Source: UBA7672 sp040398425 (GTDB lineage Bacteria > Pseudomonadota > Alphaproteobacteria > Caulobacterales > Hyphomonadaceae). From it: a DNA stretch of 39,400 nt. Each line of letters opens with the position of its first letter. The stretch's first letter is position 1. Positions 7,289-14,903 of the stretch are shown here, piece after piece. The notes below the pieces were generated by a model. The model was given only the letters and a program-made list of their open reading frames with translations. It did no database searches and was not told the DNA's origin. Position numbers and translations under genes: made by a program. Where the stretch lies: contig JBBATZ010000040.1 in assembly GCA_040398425.1 (NCBI GenBank), forward strand, positions 1 through 39,400, given 5' to 3'.

Positions 7289-7686
7289 CCGTGCTTGTGC
7301 GCCGGCTTCATCCGCTCGCGCACCATCTGCCACAGCGAGACAATCGCAGCGCCAAGGCCGAAGCCCGCAAGCCCGCCGACGCCGCTCGCGAACAGGTCGC
7401 TGACCGAAGCAGAGCGATCGGGGATGGGAATCTGGATGATCTCCACCGCCATCGCAAACGTCAGCACGGCGCCCAGCCCGACGAGACGCGCGAGCTTTGT
7501 GGGCAGCAGGCCGGCGCACAATCCGATGGCCCCGAAGGCGAGGATGTGTCGCATCTTGTCGGTATGGATGTAGCGCGACAGGGGATCATCCACCTGTGTG
7601 GCAGCCCACACCACCGTGCCCGCCATGATGATCGCGATGCCCGCCCACAGCAGGATGAGGTTGCGATAGGTGCTGGGCTTGGTCAT
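7285..7686 (-). CDS. VanZ-like membrane protein
   Basis: A 133-residue integral membrane protein with about four helices. The conserved VanZ features are present: HTDKMRHILAFGAIG (the D-K-x-x-H region) and VEIIQIPIPDRSASVSDLFASGVGG, which ends in the D-x-x-A/N-x-x-G motif. Members are widespread in proteobacteria and mostly uncharacterised; the teicoplanin-resistance role of VanZ in enterococci should not be transferred. The stop overlaps the stop of the convergent hydrolase gene. Start ATG at MTKPSTYR. Confidence 0.82.
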   Translation of the reverse strand: MTKPSTYRNLILLWAGIAIIMAGTVVWAATQVDDPLSRYIHTDKMRHILAFGAIGLCAGLLPTKLARLVGLGAVLTFAMAVEIIQIPIPDRSASVSDLFASGVGGLAGFGLGAAIVSLWQMVRERMKPAHKHG

Positions 7687-7850
7687 GGGCGCGCCGAATG
7701 CTGGATCGGCGCAGCATGCGCCGCGATGATTGAGAAGGCTTGAACGTGGCTGCAGTGGGGCGGGAAGCGAACGGATTGTCTGGCAGGCCTTCGAAGGTAT
7801 GTCACCAATTCAGCTGCACCACCTTGCGGCCGGACCTCGGCCAGATGAGA

Positions 7851-8057
7851 TCATTGGTCGGACGCCAGGCGGACGATCAGAAATCCCCCGGCGATACATG
7901 CAAAGAAGATCAGCGAGCCCCAAAAGTAGAGCCCACGGTTGGGCGCCTGCCCGGGTATCACAGTTGCCTCCAGGCGATCCGCCGTCGCGCTCGCGCGCCA
8001 AATGACGAACACCACTGTTGCAACAGAGAATACAGCAGCTTTGAGAAAGTCATCCAT
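7851..8057 (-). CDS. small two-helix membrane protein (68 aa)
   Basis: A short predicted membrane protein with two hydrophobic segments, AAVFSVATVVFVIW near the N terminus and SLIFFACIAGGFLIV near the C terminus, joined by a polar loop. It stands alone between the VanZ-like and glutathione transferase genes, all leftward, with about 100-160 bases of empty sequence on either side. The ribosome site is weak (GGCGGG). I recognise no family. The clean hydrophobic pattern favours a real gene over chance. Confidence 0.5.
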   Translation of the reverse strand: MDDFLKAAVFSVATVVFVIWRASATADRLEATVIPGQAPNRGLYFWGSLIFFACIAGGFLIVRLASDQ

Positions 8058-8161
8058 GTGCCCGCCCGTTGCTCCTGCCGAATTGGAAAGCGCGTCCCGC
8101 AGGCATTGCCCATCAATGCCGAGTTCATCGCAGTCTCACCAATGGCGGGGTCGCCGAAAAC

Positions 8162-8782
8162 CTACCACGCGCTTGTTACGGCGCTCGGGCGCTCCTTCAT
8201 CCTTGCGAACCACGCATGGATGTTTCTGTTTTCCGGTTTCAGTGGCTGACCCACGCTGGCGCCGAAGTCGAGCATGCAGAATAGCAGTATGTCAGCCAAC
8301 GTGAGGCTTGAACCAGCAATGAACGGTTGACCGGCAATCAGGCCGTCGAGCCAGGCGATGCGTTCTTGCGCGAGCGTCTTGAGGTCGTCAGCCGCCTGAG
8401 GAAGCAGCCGCAAACGGTTCTTGAAAATTTCAAAGCCTTCCGCCGCCCGAAAGCCGTTGAGCATAGGCTCGACCACGTGGAGGTCGATGCGTCGCGTCCA
8501 CATCCGCGTTATGGCGCGCTCTTCCGCCGTCGCGCCGATCAGCACGGGTTGTGGGTACACCTCCTCTAGGTACTCGCAGATAGCCGTCACCTCGGCGAGG
8601 AAGCTTCCGTTTTCCAACTCGAGTGTCGGGGACTGCCCGGAAGGATTGCGCTTGAGATGCGCTTCCAGACGATTCTCTCCTGCCATGATGTCGACGTTGA
8701 CGCGAGGAATCTCGACGCCCTTCTCGGCAAGAAACATATTCACGACCCGCGGATTGGGGCCGATGGAGGTGTACAATTTCAT
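8162..8782 (-). CDS. glutathione S-transferase family protein
   Basis: A 206-residue cytosolic GST. The thioredoxin-like N-terminal domain (about residues 1-78) has the glutathione-binding elements PNPRVV, GQSPTLEL (the cis-Pro loop) and FLAEVTAICEYLEE (the acidic-Ser/Thr contact). The helical C-terminal domain follows, with FIAGSSLTLADILLF as the N-capping box. GGAGA lies upstream of the ATG at MKLYTS; upstream in-frame ATGs would add a basic tail not typical of the family. Single gene, substrate unknown. Confidence 0.9.
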   Translation of the reverse strand: MKLYTSIGPNPRVVNMFLAEKGVEIPRVNVDIMAGENRLEAHLKRNPSGQSPTLELENGSFLAEVTAICEYLEEVYPQPVLIGATAEERAITRMWTRRIDLHVVEPMLNGFRAAEGFEIFKNRLRLLPQAADDLKTLAQERIAWLDGLIAGQPFIAGSSLTLADILLFCMLDFGASVGQPLKPENRNIHAWFARMKERPSAVTSAW

Positions 8783-8946
8783 GTTATGCCGTCTCCTCGA
8801 GCGCATCGTTGTGCAGGACGGCCGCACTTACCGCCGATGTCAGCGTGTCTGTGAATGTCGGTGCTGGCAAGGCGATCGATCAATGTCTTTCAGGATTTGG
8901 ATAGCGACGACCCCGGCGTTTGAGAGCAAGCGATCAGGGCTCGTTG

Positions 8947-10290
8947 CTACTCCGCCGCCTGCGGCCGCGCCACGGCCGGCTTGTACTGCGTCGCATCACT
9001 GGTGTGCGCGGCGTGACCATAGCTCGCGAGCATGCGCTCGATCTTCTTCACCAGCATCCGGTCTGTCGCTTCACGCACGCCGGGAATGCTGTTGGCGATG
9101 CCGTACAGCGTCTTGCGCGCGCCGATATATGCGCCGCATCCGATGAACACCGCCCAGTCCCACGGCGTGATCTTCACGCCGAGTTCTGCGGCCTTCTTCT
9201 GATCACCGCCGATGAAGCTGAGCAGGAAGAAGATCTTGGAGAAGCTGCGCTCCAGCTTGTCGAACATCCTGCTGCCAAGCTTTTCGTCTGTCGGCAGGTA
9301 AGCTGCCATGGTTGCGCGCAACAGCTCCCCGCACGTCTTGTCGTCATAGCCTTTGCGAAGCGTCTGCTCGTACATCACCATGATGTCGACCATCTCCTTC
9401 GGCGTTGCCGGCACCAGCTCTTCCGGCAAGCCGAGCAGGAAGCAGCGATAGCGCGACAGCTCCACGCGCGCGCGCTCCGCGGGCGTGTATTCGAACCGGC
9501 CCTTCGCCGTTATCTTGAACGCCAGCAGGAACACGCCGATCAGGCCAGCCGGCATCTGGTCCACCTGCGGGATCGGCACGCCAAACGTCTTGATGTCCCA
9601 GATGTTCGAACGCTTCAGTGCGTTGAACCGCACCATCGAGTGCATCAGGCGCACCATCGCCGCCGACTTGAATCCCGGACCAAAGCGCTCAAGCGCGCCG
9701 GGGAGGGTGGAAGTGATGAAGAAGCTCGCCGTGTCCTTCACGCGACGGCCGGCCGTCTCGTTGGACAGCGTGCCGGTCAGCGCCATGGGTAGGGCCGAGT
9801 ACTTGTTCATGAAGGTGGCGATGAAGGCGCCGCGAATGACGAAGGGCGAATAGTTCGCGCTATCCTCGCGGCTCTGCCGCGCGCCTTCCTCGACCAGTTT
9901 CATGTCGACCCAGTCCGGGGTCGCTTCCATCGCGCGAATGAAGTTCACCAGTTCGGGCGGCGCATCGCTCATGCTCTCCACGCCATGGTCGCACGCATGC
10001 TCCAGCATGCTCACCAGCGGACGGAAGCCATACCTCGGCATCAGCGCGGCATAAGCATCCGCGACCGTGTCGCCGAGCATCGTGTAAGCGCGCATGCGCT
10101 CAACCTTTTCGGTGTCGGCCAGAAGCTTGGGCCGCATCGCGTCGAACTTGCTCTGCGAGGGGCCCTTCAGGACGAGTTCGTCTGCGAACCGCTCCGGCTT
10201 GATCGAGAAATCCACGTCGCCGTAAACCGCGGGCAGGTTGGTCTTCTGCGAAGCCACCTTGGTCCTGAGTTGTTCAAGCGTGAGCGTCAT
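8947..10290 (-). CDS. oxygenase MpaB family protein (DUF2236)
   Basis: A 447-residue protein of the MpaB/DUF2236 family, which includes the rubber oxygenase Lcp and fungal MpaB, heme-b proteins. The signature VRLMHSMVRFNALKRSN contains the expected Arg/His pair, and ALTGTLSNETAGRRVKDTASFF precedes it. A hydrophobic stretch near the C terminus (WDWAVFIGCGAYIGA) may touch the membrane. GGGGAG lies before the ATG at MTLTLEQL. Flanked by unrelated leftward genes. Substrate unknown; the heme assignment rests on the family. Confidence 0.8.
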   Translation of the reverse strand: MTLTLEQLRTKVASQKTNLPAVYGDVDFSIKPERFADELVLKGPSQSKFDAMRPKLLADTEKVERMRAYTMLGDTVADAYAALMPRYGFRPLVSMLEHACDHGVESMSDAPPELVNFIRAMEATPDWVDMKLVEEGARQSREDSANYSPFVIRGAFIATFMNKYSALPMALTGTLSNETAGRRVKDTASFFITSTLPGALERFGPGFKSAAMVRLMHSMVRFNALKRSNIWDIKTFGVPIPQVDQMPAGLIGVFLLAFKITAKGRFEYTPAERARVELSRYRCFLLGLPEELVPATPKEMVDIMVMYEQTLRKGYDDKTCGELLRATMAAYLPTDEKLGSRMFDKLERSFSKIFFLLSFIGGDQKKAAELGVKITPWDWAVFIGCGAYIGARKTLYGIANSIPGVREATDRMLVKKIERMLASYGHAAHTSDATQYKPAVARPQAAE

Positions 10291-10413
10291 CGGCGGAAAC
10301 TCCCCGAAAGGGCGTGCGAGGCCTGTGAGCGCAGTTTCGGGTAATTTCGAGTTTCCGCAAGGCCTTCCTTATGTCAACGCGTTGGGGCATGGCGAAGTGA
10401 TGCAGCCCGACGA

Positions 10414-10710
10414 CTAGCGATCACGCTTGCGCGTCGCGCCATCACCCTTCGCCTTCATGATCGTGATGCAGGGATAGCGCGCGTGGCCAAGACCAAACCC
10501 CGCCCACGTATAGCCCGCGCTCTTCAGCGTGAAGCCGCAATGGCCGAGGAACGGCTCGTACAGCGACCGCGACGCGACGGGGTCGGAGGCGATGAGATCT
10601 AGGTGATGGAGCAAGGTGCTCATGTGAGCAAATGTTGCGGTGGTGGAGCGTGCAAGTCCGGCGAGCCTGCGCTCGTCTTTCGACAAACGCTCCCGTTGGT
10701 CGCTGCTCAT
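10414..10710 (-). pseudogene. truncated VOC/glyoxalase-fold fragment
   Basis: The 98-codon frame holds the N-terminal half of a vicinal-oxygen-chelate protein, HHLDLIASDPVASRSLYEPF then GYTWAGFGLGHARYPCITIMKA, and then ends in KGDGATRKRDR. Normal VOC proteins continue for another 50-60 residues with the second beta-alpha-beta unit and further metal ligands; none is visible in any frame before the MpaB gene. The VOC part begins at an internal ATG (10623), preceded by an unrelated 29-residue segment that has the better ribosome site (AGGGAAG). Either a deletion remnant or a half-domain protein that would need to dimerise; I favour a remnant. Confidence 0.6.
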
Positions 10711-10805
10711 GATGAGCGCTTCCCTACAAGCGAGCTAGCCAACTAGCGCTCATACTGAGCAGGCCGAAGGCCGTCTGCCGAAGCACAGCGTGTGCTGCCC
10801 GCCGC

Positions 10806-11297
10806 CTATTCCAGGGCCTGGCTCGCATTCGGCTTCGACTGCAGCTGGATGTAATTCTGAATGCCGATCTGCGCGATCAGCTCCATCTGCGTCTCGATGT
10901 AGTCGACGTGCTCCTCCTCATTGTGGAGGATCTTGTAGAACAGGTCGCGAGAGCCGTAGTCGCGGACCTTCTCGCAATGCTCGATCGCGTCGCGGAGGAC
11001 TGGGATCGCTATCTGCTCCGTCTTCATGTCGCACTCAAGGATCTCTTTCACGTTCTCGCCGATGAACAGCTTGCCGAGGTCTTGCAGGTTGGGGAGGCCC
11101 TCGAGAAACAGGATGCGTTCGATCAGCCAGTCGGCGTGATGCATCTCCTCGATCGACTCATCGTGCTCTTTCTTCGCGAGCTCCGAGACGCCCCAGTCGC
11201 GCAGCATCCGCGAGTGCAGGAAGTACTGGTTGATCGCGGTCAGCTCGTTCTTGAGCGCGGCGTTCAGGAATTCGATGACCTTGGCGTCGCCCTTCAT
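10806..11297 (-). CDS. bfr: bacterioferritin
   Basis: A 163-residue bacterioferritin subunit that stores iron as a 24-mer shell. All ferroxidase ligands are in the E. coli-equivalent positions: Glu18, Glu51, His54, Glu94, Glu127 and His130. Met52, the axial heme ligand between subunits, is also present, so this is a heme-binding, ferroxidase-competent subunit. The ATG has AAGGAG at ideal spacing. It lies 153 bases downstream of bfd on the same strand, so they may share a transcript although the gap could hold a separate promoter. Confidence 0.97.
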   Translation of the reverse strand: MKGDAKVIEFLNAALKNELTAINQYFLHSRMLRDWGVSELAKKEHDESIEEMHHADWLIERILFLEGLPNLQDLGKLFIGENVKEILECDMKTEQIAIPVLRDAIEHCEKVRDYGSRDLFYKILHNEEEHVDYIETQMELIAQIGIQNYIQLQSKPNASQALE

Positions 11298-11450
11298 GGC
11301 GGAGGCTCCTTGGATTGAGTGGCTGCACCGGGAGAAGGGCCGCCGGGCTGGTCGGAACGCACAACTGAACTCAAAGACCCCGACTCTCGGAGCTCCGCAA
11401 GTTGTTTCTATTGGACATTTTTGCGACTGCGAGGACGAAGCGTTCGCAGC

Positions 11451-11654
11451 TTACTCGGCGGCGACCAGTTCCCGTTCGTCCGCGCAGGAAGCGCCAGACT
11501 GCTCACGGATCATGCCGCACACCGTTTCACAGCACTTGCCGCAGTTGATTGTCGTATCGTGGTGCCGGTGCACCTGCGCCGGCGACCGCGCGCCCGCCGC
11601 GATTGCGTCGTTCACCTTCGCAGTATTCAGAGCTCTGCACACACAGATGATCAT
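11451..11654 (-). CDS. bfd: bacterioferritin-associated ferredoxin
   Basis: A 67-residue [2Fe-2S] protein that reduces Bfr-bound ferric iron so that it can be released. The four cluster Cys are in CVC near the N terminus and GKCCETVC, the Bfd/NifU-middle pattern. The family start is MIICVCRALN. No Shine-Dalgarno precedes this ATG, while a consensus TTGACA lies only 30 bases upstream, so the message is probably leaderless or nearly so. A longer in-frame start (21 residues more) would add a hydrophobic stretch absent from the family. It pairs functionally with the bfr gene downstream. Confidence 0.93.
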   Translation of the reverse strand: MIICVCRALNTAKVNDAIAAGARSPAQVHRHHDTTINCGKCCETVCGMIREQSGASCADERELVAAE

Positions 11655-11690
11655 GAGAACTATTTGCATCAATGTGCGAACGATTGTCAA
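11654..11690 (-). promoter_or_regulatory. bfd promoter with overlapping Fur-like box
   Basis: TTGACA lies at 11690-11685. TGCAAATAGTTCTCA at 11668-11654 matches 10-11 of 14 fixed positions of the 7-1-7 Fur consensus (TGATAAT-n-ATTATCA) and overlaps the bfd start codon. A hairpin (GTCTTGC with GCAAGAC, 11695-11720) lies just upstream. The -10 is poor. Iron control fits the gene; binding is inferred. Confidence 0.4.
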
Positions 11691-11764
11691 TCGCGTCTTG
11701 CTGCGCGGTGCATGCAAGACTGTCGCGCCAAGAAAAATCTAGCAAAATCAAAGAAATAAAGACA

Positions 11765-13363
11765 TCAGGAGCGGGGCTGACGCGGCAGGAAGCCGGGATG
11801 GTTGGCCGCCATCATCGCGAAACTGGCCAGAATCACCGAGTTCCGCCGCATGTCCTCGGGCTGCAGGGCTTCGAAGAAGTCCATGTTCGTGTGGTGAGTC
11901 GTGGGTTCGTAATCCAGCGGGTCCTGGATGAACTGGAAGCCGGGCAGGCCGGCTTCGTCAAAGGAGGCATGATCCGTCGACCGGCTGATCCGCTGTGACA
12001 CCGCGCTGACGCCGAGATCCCGCAACGGCTCCATCCATTGCCTGAACACCGGCACGACCGCCTTGTTGCCCTGGTTGTGCACGCCTCGGATCGAGCCTGC
12101 GCCATTGTCGAGATTGAAGTACGCCTGAAACCGGCTGTGCGCGCGCTTGATGGGCACGACCTCGCCGCGTTCATAGCCCAGCGTCGGTGCGCCCCGCACG
12201 CCGCCGAAATGTTGCGCGACATAGAGGCGCGACCCAATCAGCCCCTGTTCCTCGCCGTTCCACAGGCACAGCCGCACGGTGCGTTTCAGCGGCGCCTTGG
12301 TCAGCGCGAGCAGGCGCATCGCCTCCATCAGCGCCGCGCAATTACCGCCATTGTCGGTCGCTCCGGTCGCGGCGTGGAAAGTGTCGAAGTGGCCGCCGAT
12401 GATCACGACTTCATCTGGCTGCTCGCGACCGGGTATCTCGGCGACGATGTTGTACATCTCGGGGTTGTCGTACCAGGCGTTGCGGATATCCGCCTCGAGG
12501 GTGACAGGCTGGCCCTGCAGGATCGACCGCGAGATGCGGCCATAATGCTCAGCCTCGATGGCGATGCGCGGCAGCAGCATGTCCGGACCATCGGCCCGCC
12601 CGCCGCCGGTAACGTTGACCGTGCCATGCCCCTTGTTGGTGCTGATGACGCCGAGCGCGCCCTGTTCATAGTAGAACGTGTTCCGGCTGATGAGCTGCTG
12701 GCCGACAGGTCCGCGCGGCGCAGCAGATGCTGCAGCGGGGGGCGAGCCATTCTCCACCGGTCGCGCCGGCGTTTCGAGCAGGTCAAGATCGGCCTGTGAC
12801 AGGCGGCGGGCTAAGGGATCCCACTGCGCCCGCATCTCTGCCGGGGCCTGTCCCAGAACCCATTTGCCGCGAAGCTTGCCCGCGAAGGTGCGGCGCAGCT
12901 CGCTATCCTCGATGTCGCCAATCAGCACGCATTCGCCGCTGACCAGGCCCTTGGTGCCTGGGGTCCAGGCGATCGACATCCCCGAGATCGGAAAAGCGTT
13001 GGGGGAGGTGGCGTGGAAGTAGAATTTCTCGTTCGCCCAGCCACGCGGGAACCCGTTATTGGTTCCGGTGGGGTCTGCGGGCCATGCCTCCAGCCCGGCC
13101 ATTGGAACGCCCCAGCCCTTCAGCTTGCCGACCACCCAGTCCGCCGACTTGCGCAACTGCGGCGAGCCCGAAAGCCGGGGCCCCAGCACGTCCATCATGT
13201 AGCTGGCAGTCGACATCACCTCGGACGTGTCTTCGTCCAGCCCAACCTGCCGCAGCGCGGACAGCGCGTCGTAATTCAGCCCCTCGGCATAGGCCCCAGA
13301 GGGAAACAGTGCGGGGGCGAGGCCCGAAGCTGCGCCCGCCATCAGGAAGGTCCTGCGATTCAT
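11765..13363 (-). CDS. Tat-exported M28 family zinc metallopeptidase
   Basis: A 532-residue secreted aminopeptidase or carboxypeptidase of family M28. The signal peptide MNRRTFLMAGAASGLAPALF, cleaved after AYA near residue 26, carries the twin-Arg motif, so export is folded via Tat. The co-catalytic zinc motifs are GGHFDTF (His, Asp), ATDNGGN (bridging Asp), NGEEQGL (Glu-Glu), STDHASF (Asp) and TTHHTNMD (His). A PA-like insert (ISRNTFYYEQGALGVIST) precedes them, as in the M28 group with protease-associated domains. The ATG follows AAGGGGCG. Single leftward gene; it degrades periplasmic or external peptides, specificity unknown. Confidence 0.93.
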   Translation of the reverse strand: MNRRTFLMAGAASGLAPALFPSGAYAEGLNYDALSALRQVGLDEDTSEVMSTASYMMDVLGPRLSGSPQLRKSADWVVGKLKGWGVPMAGLEAWPADPTGTNNGFPRGWANEKFYFHATSPNAFPISGMSIAWTPGTKGLVSGECVLIGDIEDSELRRTFAGKLRGKWVLGQAPAEMRAQWDPLARRLSQADLDLLETPARPVENGSPPAAASAAPRGPVGQQLISRNTFYYEQGALGVISTNKGHGTVNVTGGGRADGPDMLLPRIAIEAEHYGRISRSILQGQPVTLEADIRNAWYDNPEMYNIVAEIPGREQPDEVVIIGGHFDTFHAATGATDNGGNCAALMEAMRLLALTKAPLKRTVRLCLWNGEEQGLIGSRLYVAQHFGGVRGAPTLGYERGEVVPIKRAHSRFQAYFNLDNGAGSIRGVHNQGNKAVVPVFRQWMEPLRDLGVSAVSQRISRSTDHASFDEAGLPGFQFIQDPLDYEPTTHHTNMDFFEALQPEDMRRNSVILASFAMMAANHPGFLPRQPRS

Positions 13364-13389
13364 CGTGCTTCGCCCCTTTTAACGCCCGG

Positions 13390-13415
13390 AGTATAGAGGC
13401 ATCTCGAACCGTCGA
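13390..13415 (-). promoter_or_regulatory. predicted promoter of the M28 peptidase gene
   Basis: TCGACG, 14 bases, TATACT on the minus strand, about 27 bases before the ATG. The spacing is short for E. coli but within the Caulobacter range. Confidence 0.35.
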
Positions 13416-13460
13416 TTGCCAAGCCCGCGCCACTCGCCCGCCGCCAACCAGGAACCCGCC

Positions 13461-13718
13461 ATGGATATTCTGATCACCTTCGTGATCATCCTGATCATCT
13501 GCATGGCGGTTGCCCCGTTCTTTCTTCTCAGCGGTGCATTCGGAGCCAAGAAACGGAAGCCCCGGGACGACGGCACGGGGCTCATGACCCCTGTGCCAGG
13601 GACCGGCGACGGACCCATCTTTCCCAAGAAGCCTGCTGATTCCAACCGGGATGACGATGGAGATGGCAATGTGGATGGGGATGGGGGCGGCGGGGGCGGG
13701 GATGGGGGGGCGGATTAG
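13461..13718 (+). CDS. small single-pass membrane protein with Asp/Gly-rich tail
   Basis: An 85-residue protein. Residues 2-27 are a membrane helix (DILITFVIILIICMAVAPFF), followed by a basic KKRKPRDD patch, a Gly/Pro stretch and a C-terminal tail made almost only of Asp and Gly. AGGA lies before the ATG at MDILITF. The tail is encoded by a GATGGN-type simple repeat with runs of 4-7 G, prone to slippage. The basic patch after the helix suggests that the tail is cytoplasmic or that the helix acts as an uncleaved signal; the side is uncertain. An acidic Asp/Gly tail could bind cations, but I know no family. Confidence 0.6.
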   Translation: MDILITFVIILIICMAVAPFFLLSGAFGAKKRKPRDDGTGLMTPVPGTGDGPIFPKKPADSNRDDDGDGNVDGDGGGGGGDGGAD

Positions 13719-13790
13719 TCGGCCAAAGCCTAAGGAAATGCTTGGTTTCCGGCCCTCGACAGTCTATGCCCCGCAGCTTGGTGGTCCGTG

Positions 13791-13817
13791 TTGACAAACC
13801 GTTGGGGCGGCTATAGC
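13791..13817 (+). promoter_or_regulatory. rplM-rpsI promoter
   Basis: TTGACAA, 12 bases, GCTATAGC. This matches the Caulobacter housekeeping promoter (TTGACGS-N10-14-GCTANAWC) at all but two positions. The start would be near 13824, giving a leader of about 50 nt to rplM. Confidence 0.7.
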
Positions 13818-13858
13818 TGCACCCGTTCGTTTATCAGACCTAACTCTGACCTAGAAAG

Positions 13859-13873
13859 GCTCCGCGCCGGAGC
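13859..13873 (+). promoter_or_regulatory. hairpin abutting the rplM start codon
   Basis: GCTCCG-CGC-CGGAGC is a perfect 6-bp stem ending on the base before the ATG. It contains the only GGAG nearby; the alternative AAAGG lies at its 5' foot. It could gate initiation, as expected for a ribosomal-protein leader. Confidence 0.5.
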
Positions 13874-14341
13874 ATGCAAACCGTTTCTGTAAAACCGGCT
13901 GATGCCGTGAATAAATGGGTCGTGATCGACGCCGAGGGCGTCGTTGTAGGCCGTCTGGCCTCCTACATTGCCCTTCGCCTGCGTGGTAAACACCGCGCGG
14001 ATTACACCCCCCACGTCGACCTCGGCGACCACATCGTGGTCATCAATGCCGACAAGGTCGCGATGACCGGCCGCAAGATGGTGCGCAAGAAGTACCATCG
14101 CCACACCGGCCATCCGGGCGGCATCAAGACGACCACGCCGCAGAAGATCCTCGCCGGGAAGTTCCCCGAGCGTGTGGTTGAGCTGGCTGTGAAGCGCATG
14201 ATGCCGGGTGAGAGCCCGCTGGCCCGCCAGCAGTTCTCGAAACTCCGCGTCTATGCCGGCGCCGAGCACCCGCACACCGCCCAGAACCCTGAAGTCGTCG
14301 ACTTCAAATCCAAGAACTCCAAGAACGCGAAAGTCGCCTGA
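13874..14341 (+). CDS. rplM: 50S ribosomal protein L13
   Basis: A 155-residue L13, an early-assembling protein of the large subunit. Recognisable blocks are WVVIDAEGVVVGRLASYIA, HVDLGDHIVVINADKVAMTG, YHRHTGHPGG and AVKRMMPGESPLARQQFSKL with the late YAGAEHPHTAQNP. Full length. It is followed two bases later by rpsI, the universal L13-S9 operon order. A strong promoter lies upstream, and a hairpin touches the start codon; in enterobacteria L13 represses its own mRNA, so similar feedback is plausible here. Confidence 0.98.
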   Translation: MQTVSVKPADAVNKWVVIDAEGVVVGRLASYIALRLRGKHRADYTPHVDLGDHIVVINADKVAMTGRKMVRKKYHRHTGHPGGIKTTTPQKILAGKFPERVVELAVKRMMPGESPLARQQFSKLRVYAGAEHPHTAQNPEVVDFKSKNSKNAKVA

Positions 14342-14343
14342 TC

Positions 14344-14823
14344 ATGGCTGAAGCCGTCGAATCCCTGGGCAGCATCAAAGAGCTCGGCGTCCAGGCCGCT
14401 GCTCCGAAGGCTCCCGTCGCCGCGAAGATCGACAAGCTCGGCCGTTCCTACGGCACGGGCCGCCGCAAAACCGCAACCGCCCGCGTCTGGGTGAAGCGCG
14501 GCACCGGCAAGATCACGGTCAACGGCAAGGACATCGCCGACTACTTCGCACGCCCGGTTCTGCGCCTGATGATCCGTCAGCCGCTCGAAGCCGCCAAGCG
14601 CGAAACCGAACTCGACGTCGTTTGCACCGTCAAAGGCTCGGGCCTCACCGGCCAGGCCGGCGCTGTTCGTCACGGCATCGCCCGCGCCATCGTCGAATTC
14701 GAACCGGAACTGCGTACCGCCATGCGTCCGCAGAAGCTCCTGACGCGCGACCCGCGCGCCGTCGAACGGAAGAAATACGGCAAGGCCAAAGCCCGCCGGT
14801 CCTTCCAGTTCTCGAAGCGCTAG
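14344..14823 (+). CDS. rpsI: 30S ribosomal protein S9
   Basis: A 159-residue S9. The core begins at YGTGRRKTATARVWVK and ends in the basic tail KARRSFQFSKR, whose last residues reach the P-site tRNA anticodon stem. About 30 residues precede the core (Ala/Pro-rich), an extension usual in alphaproteobacteria. The ATG follows the L13 stop by two bases, with no separate promoter, so it is co-transcribed. A textbook terminator with a GAAA loop follows. Confidence 0.98.
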   Translation: MAEAVESLGSIKELGVQAAAPKAPVAAKIDKLGRSYGTGRRKTATARVWVKRGTGKITVNGKDIADYFARPVLRLMIRQPLEAAKRETELDVVCTVKGSGLTGQAGAVRHGIARAIVEFEPELRTAMRPQKLLTRDPRAVERKKYGKAKARRSFQFSKR

Positions 14824-14847
14824 TCCGCCTCGATATCTGTTTCGAGA

Positions 14848-14877
14848 GGGCGCTTCGGGAAACCGAAGCGCCCTTTT
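14848..14877 (+). terminator. terminator after rpsI
   Basis: A perfect 11-bp stem (GGGCGCTTCGG with its complement) with a GAAA loop, then TTTT. It ends only 26 bases before the argC start. Confidence 0.85.
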
Positions 14878-14903
14878 GCTTTTGGCCTGAGGGATCGCCC
14901 CCA

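Noticed and set aside
11695..11720. Hairpin between bfd and the M28 gene as a terminator
   Set aside because: Neither side has a T-run; it is noted only as an upstream palindrome.
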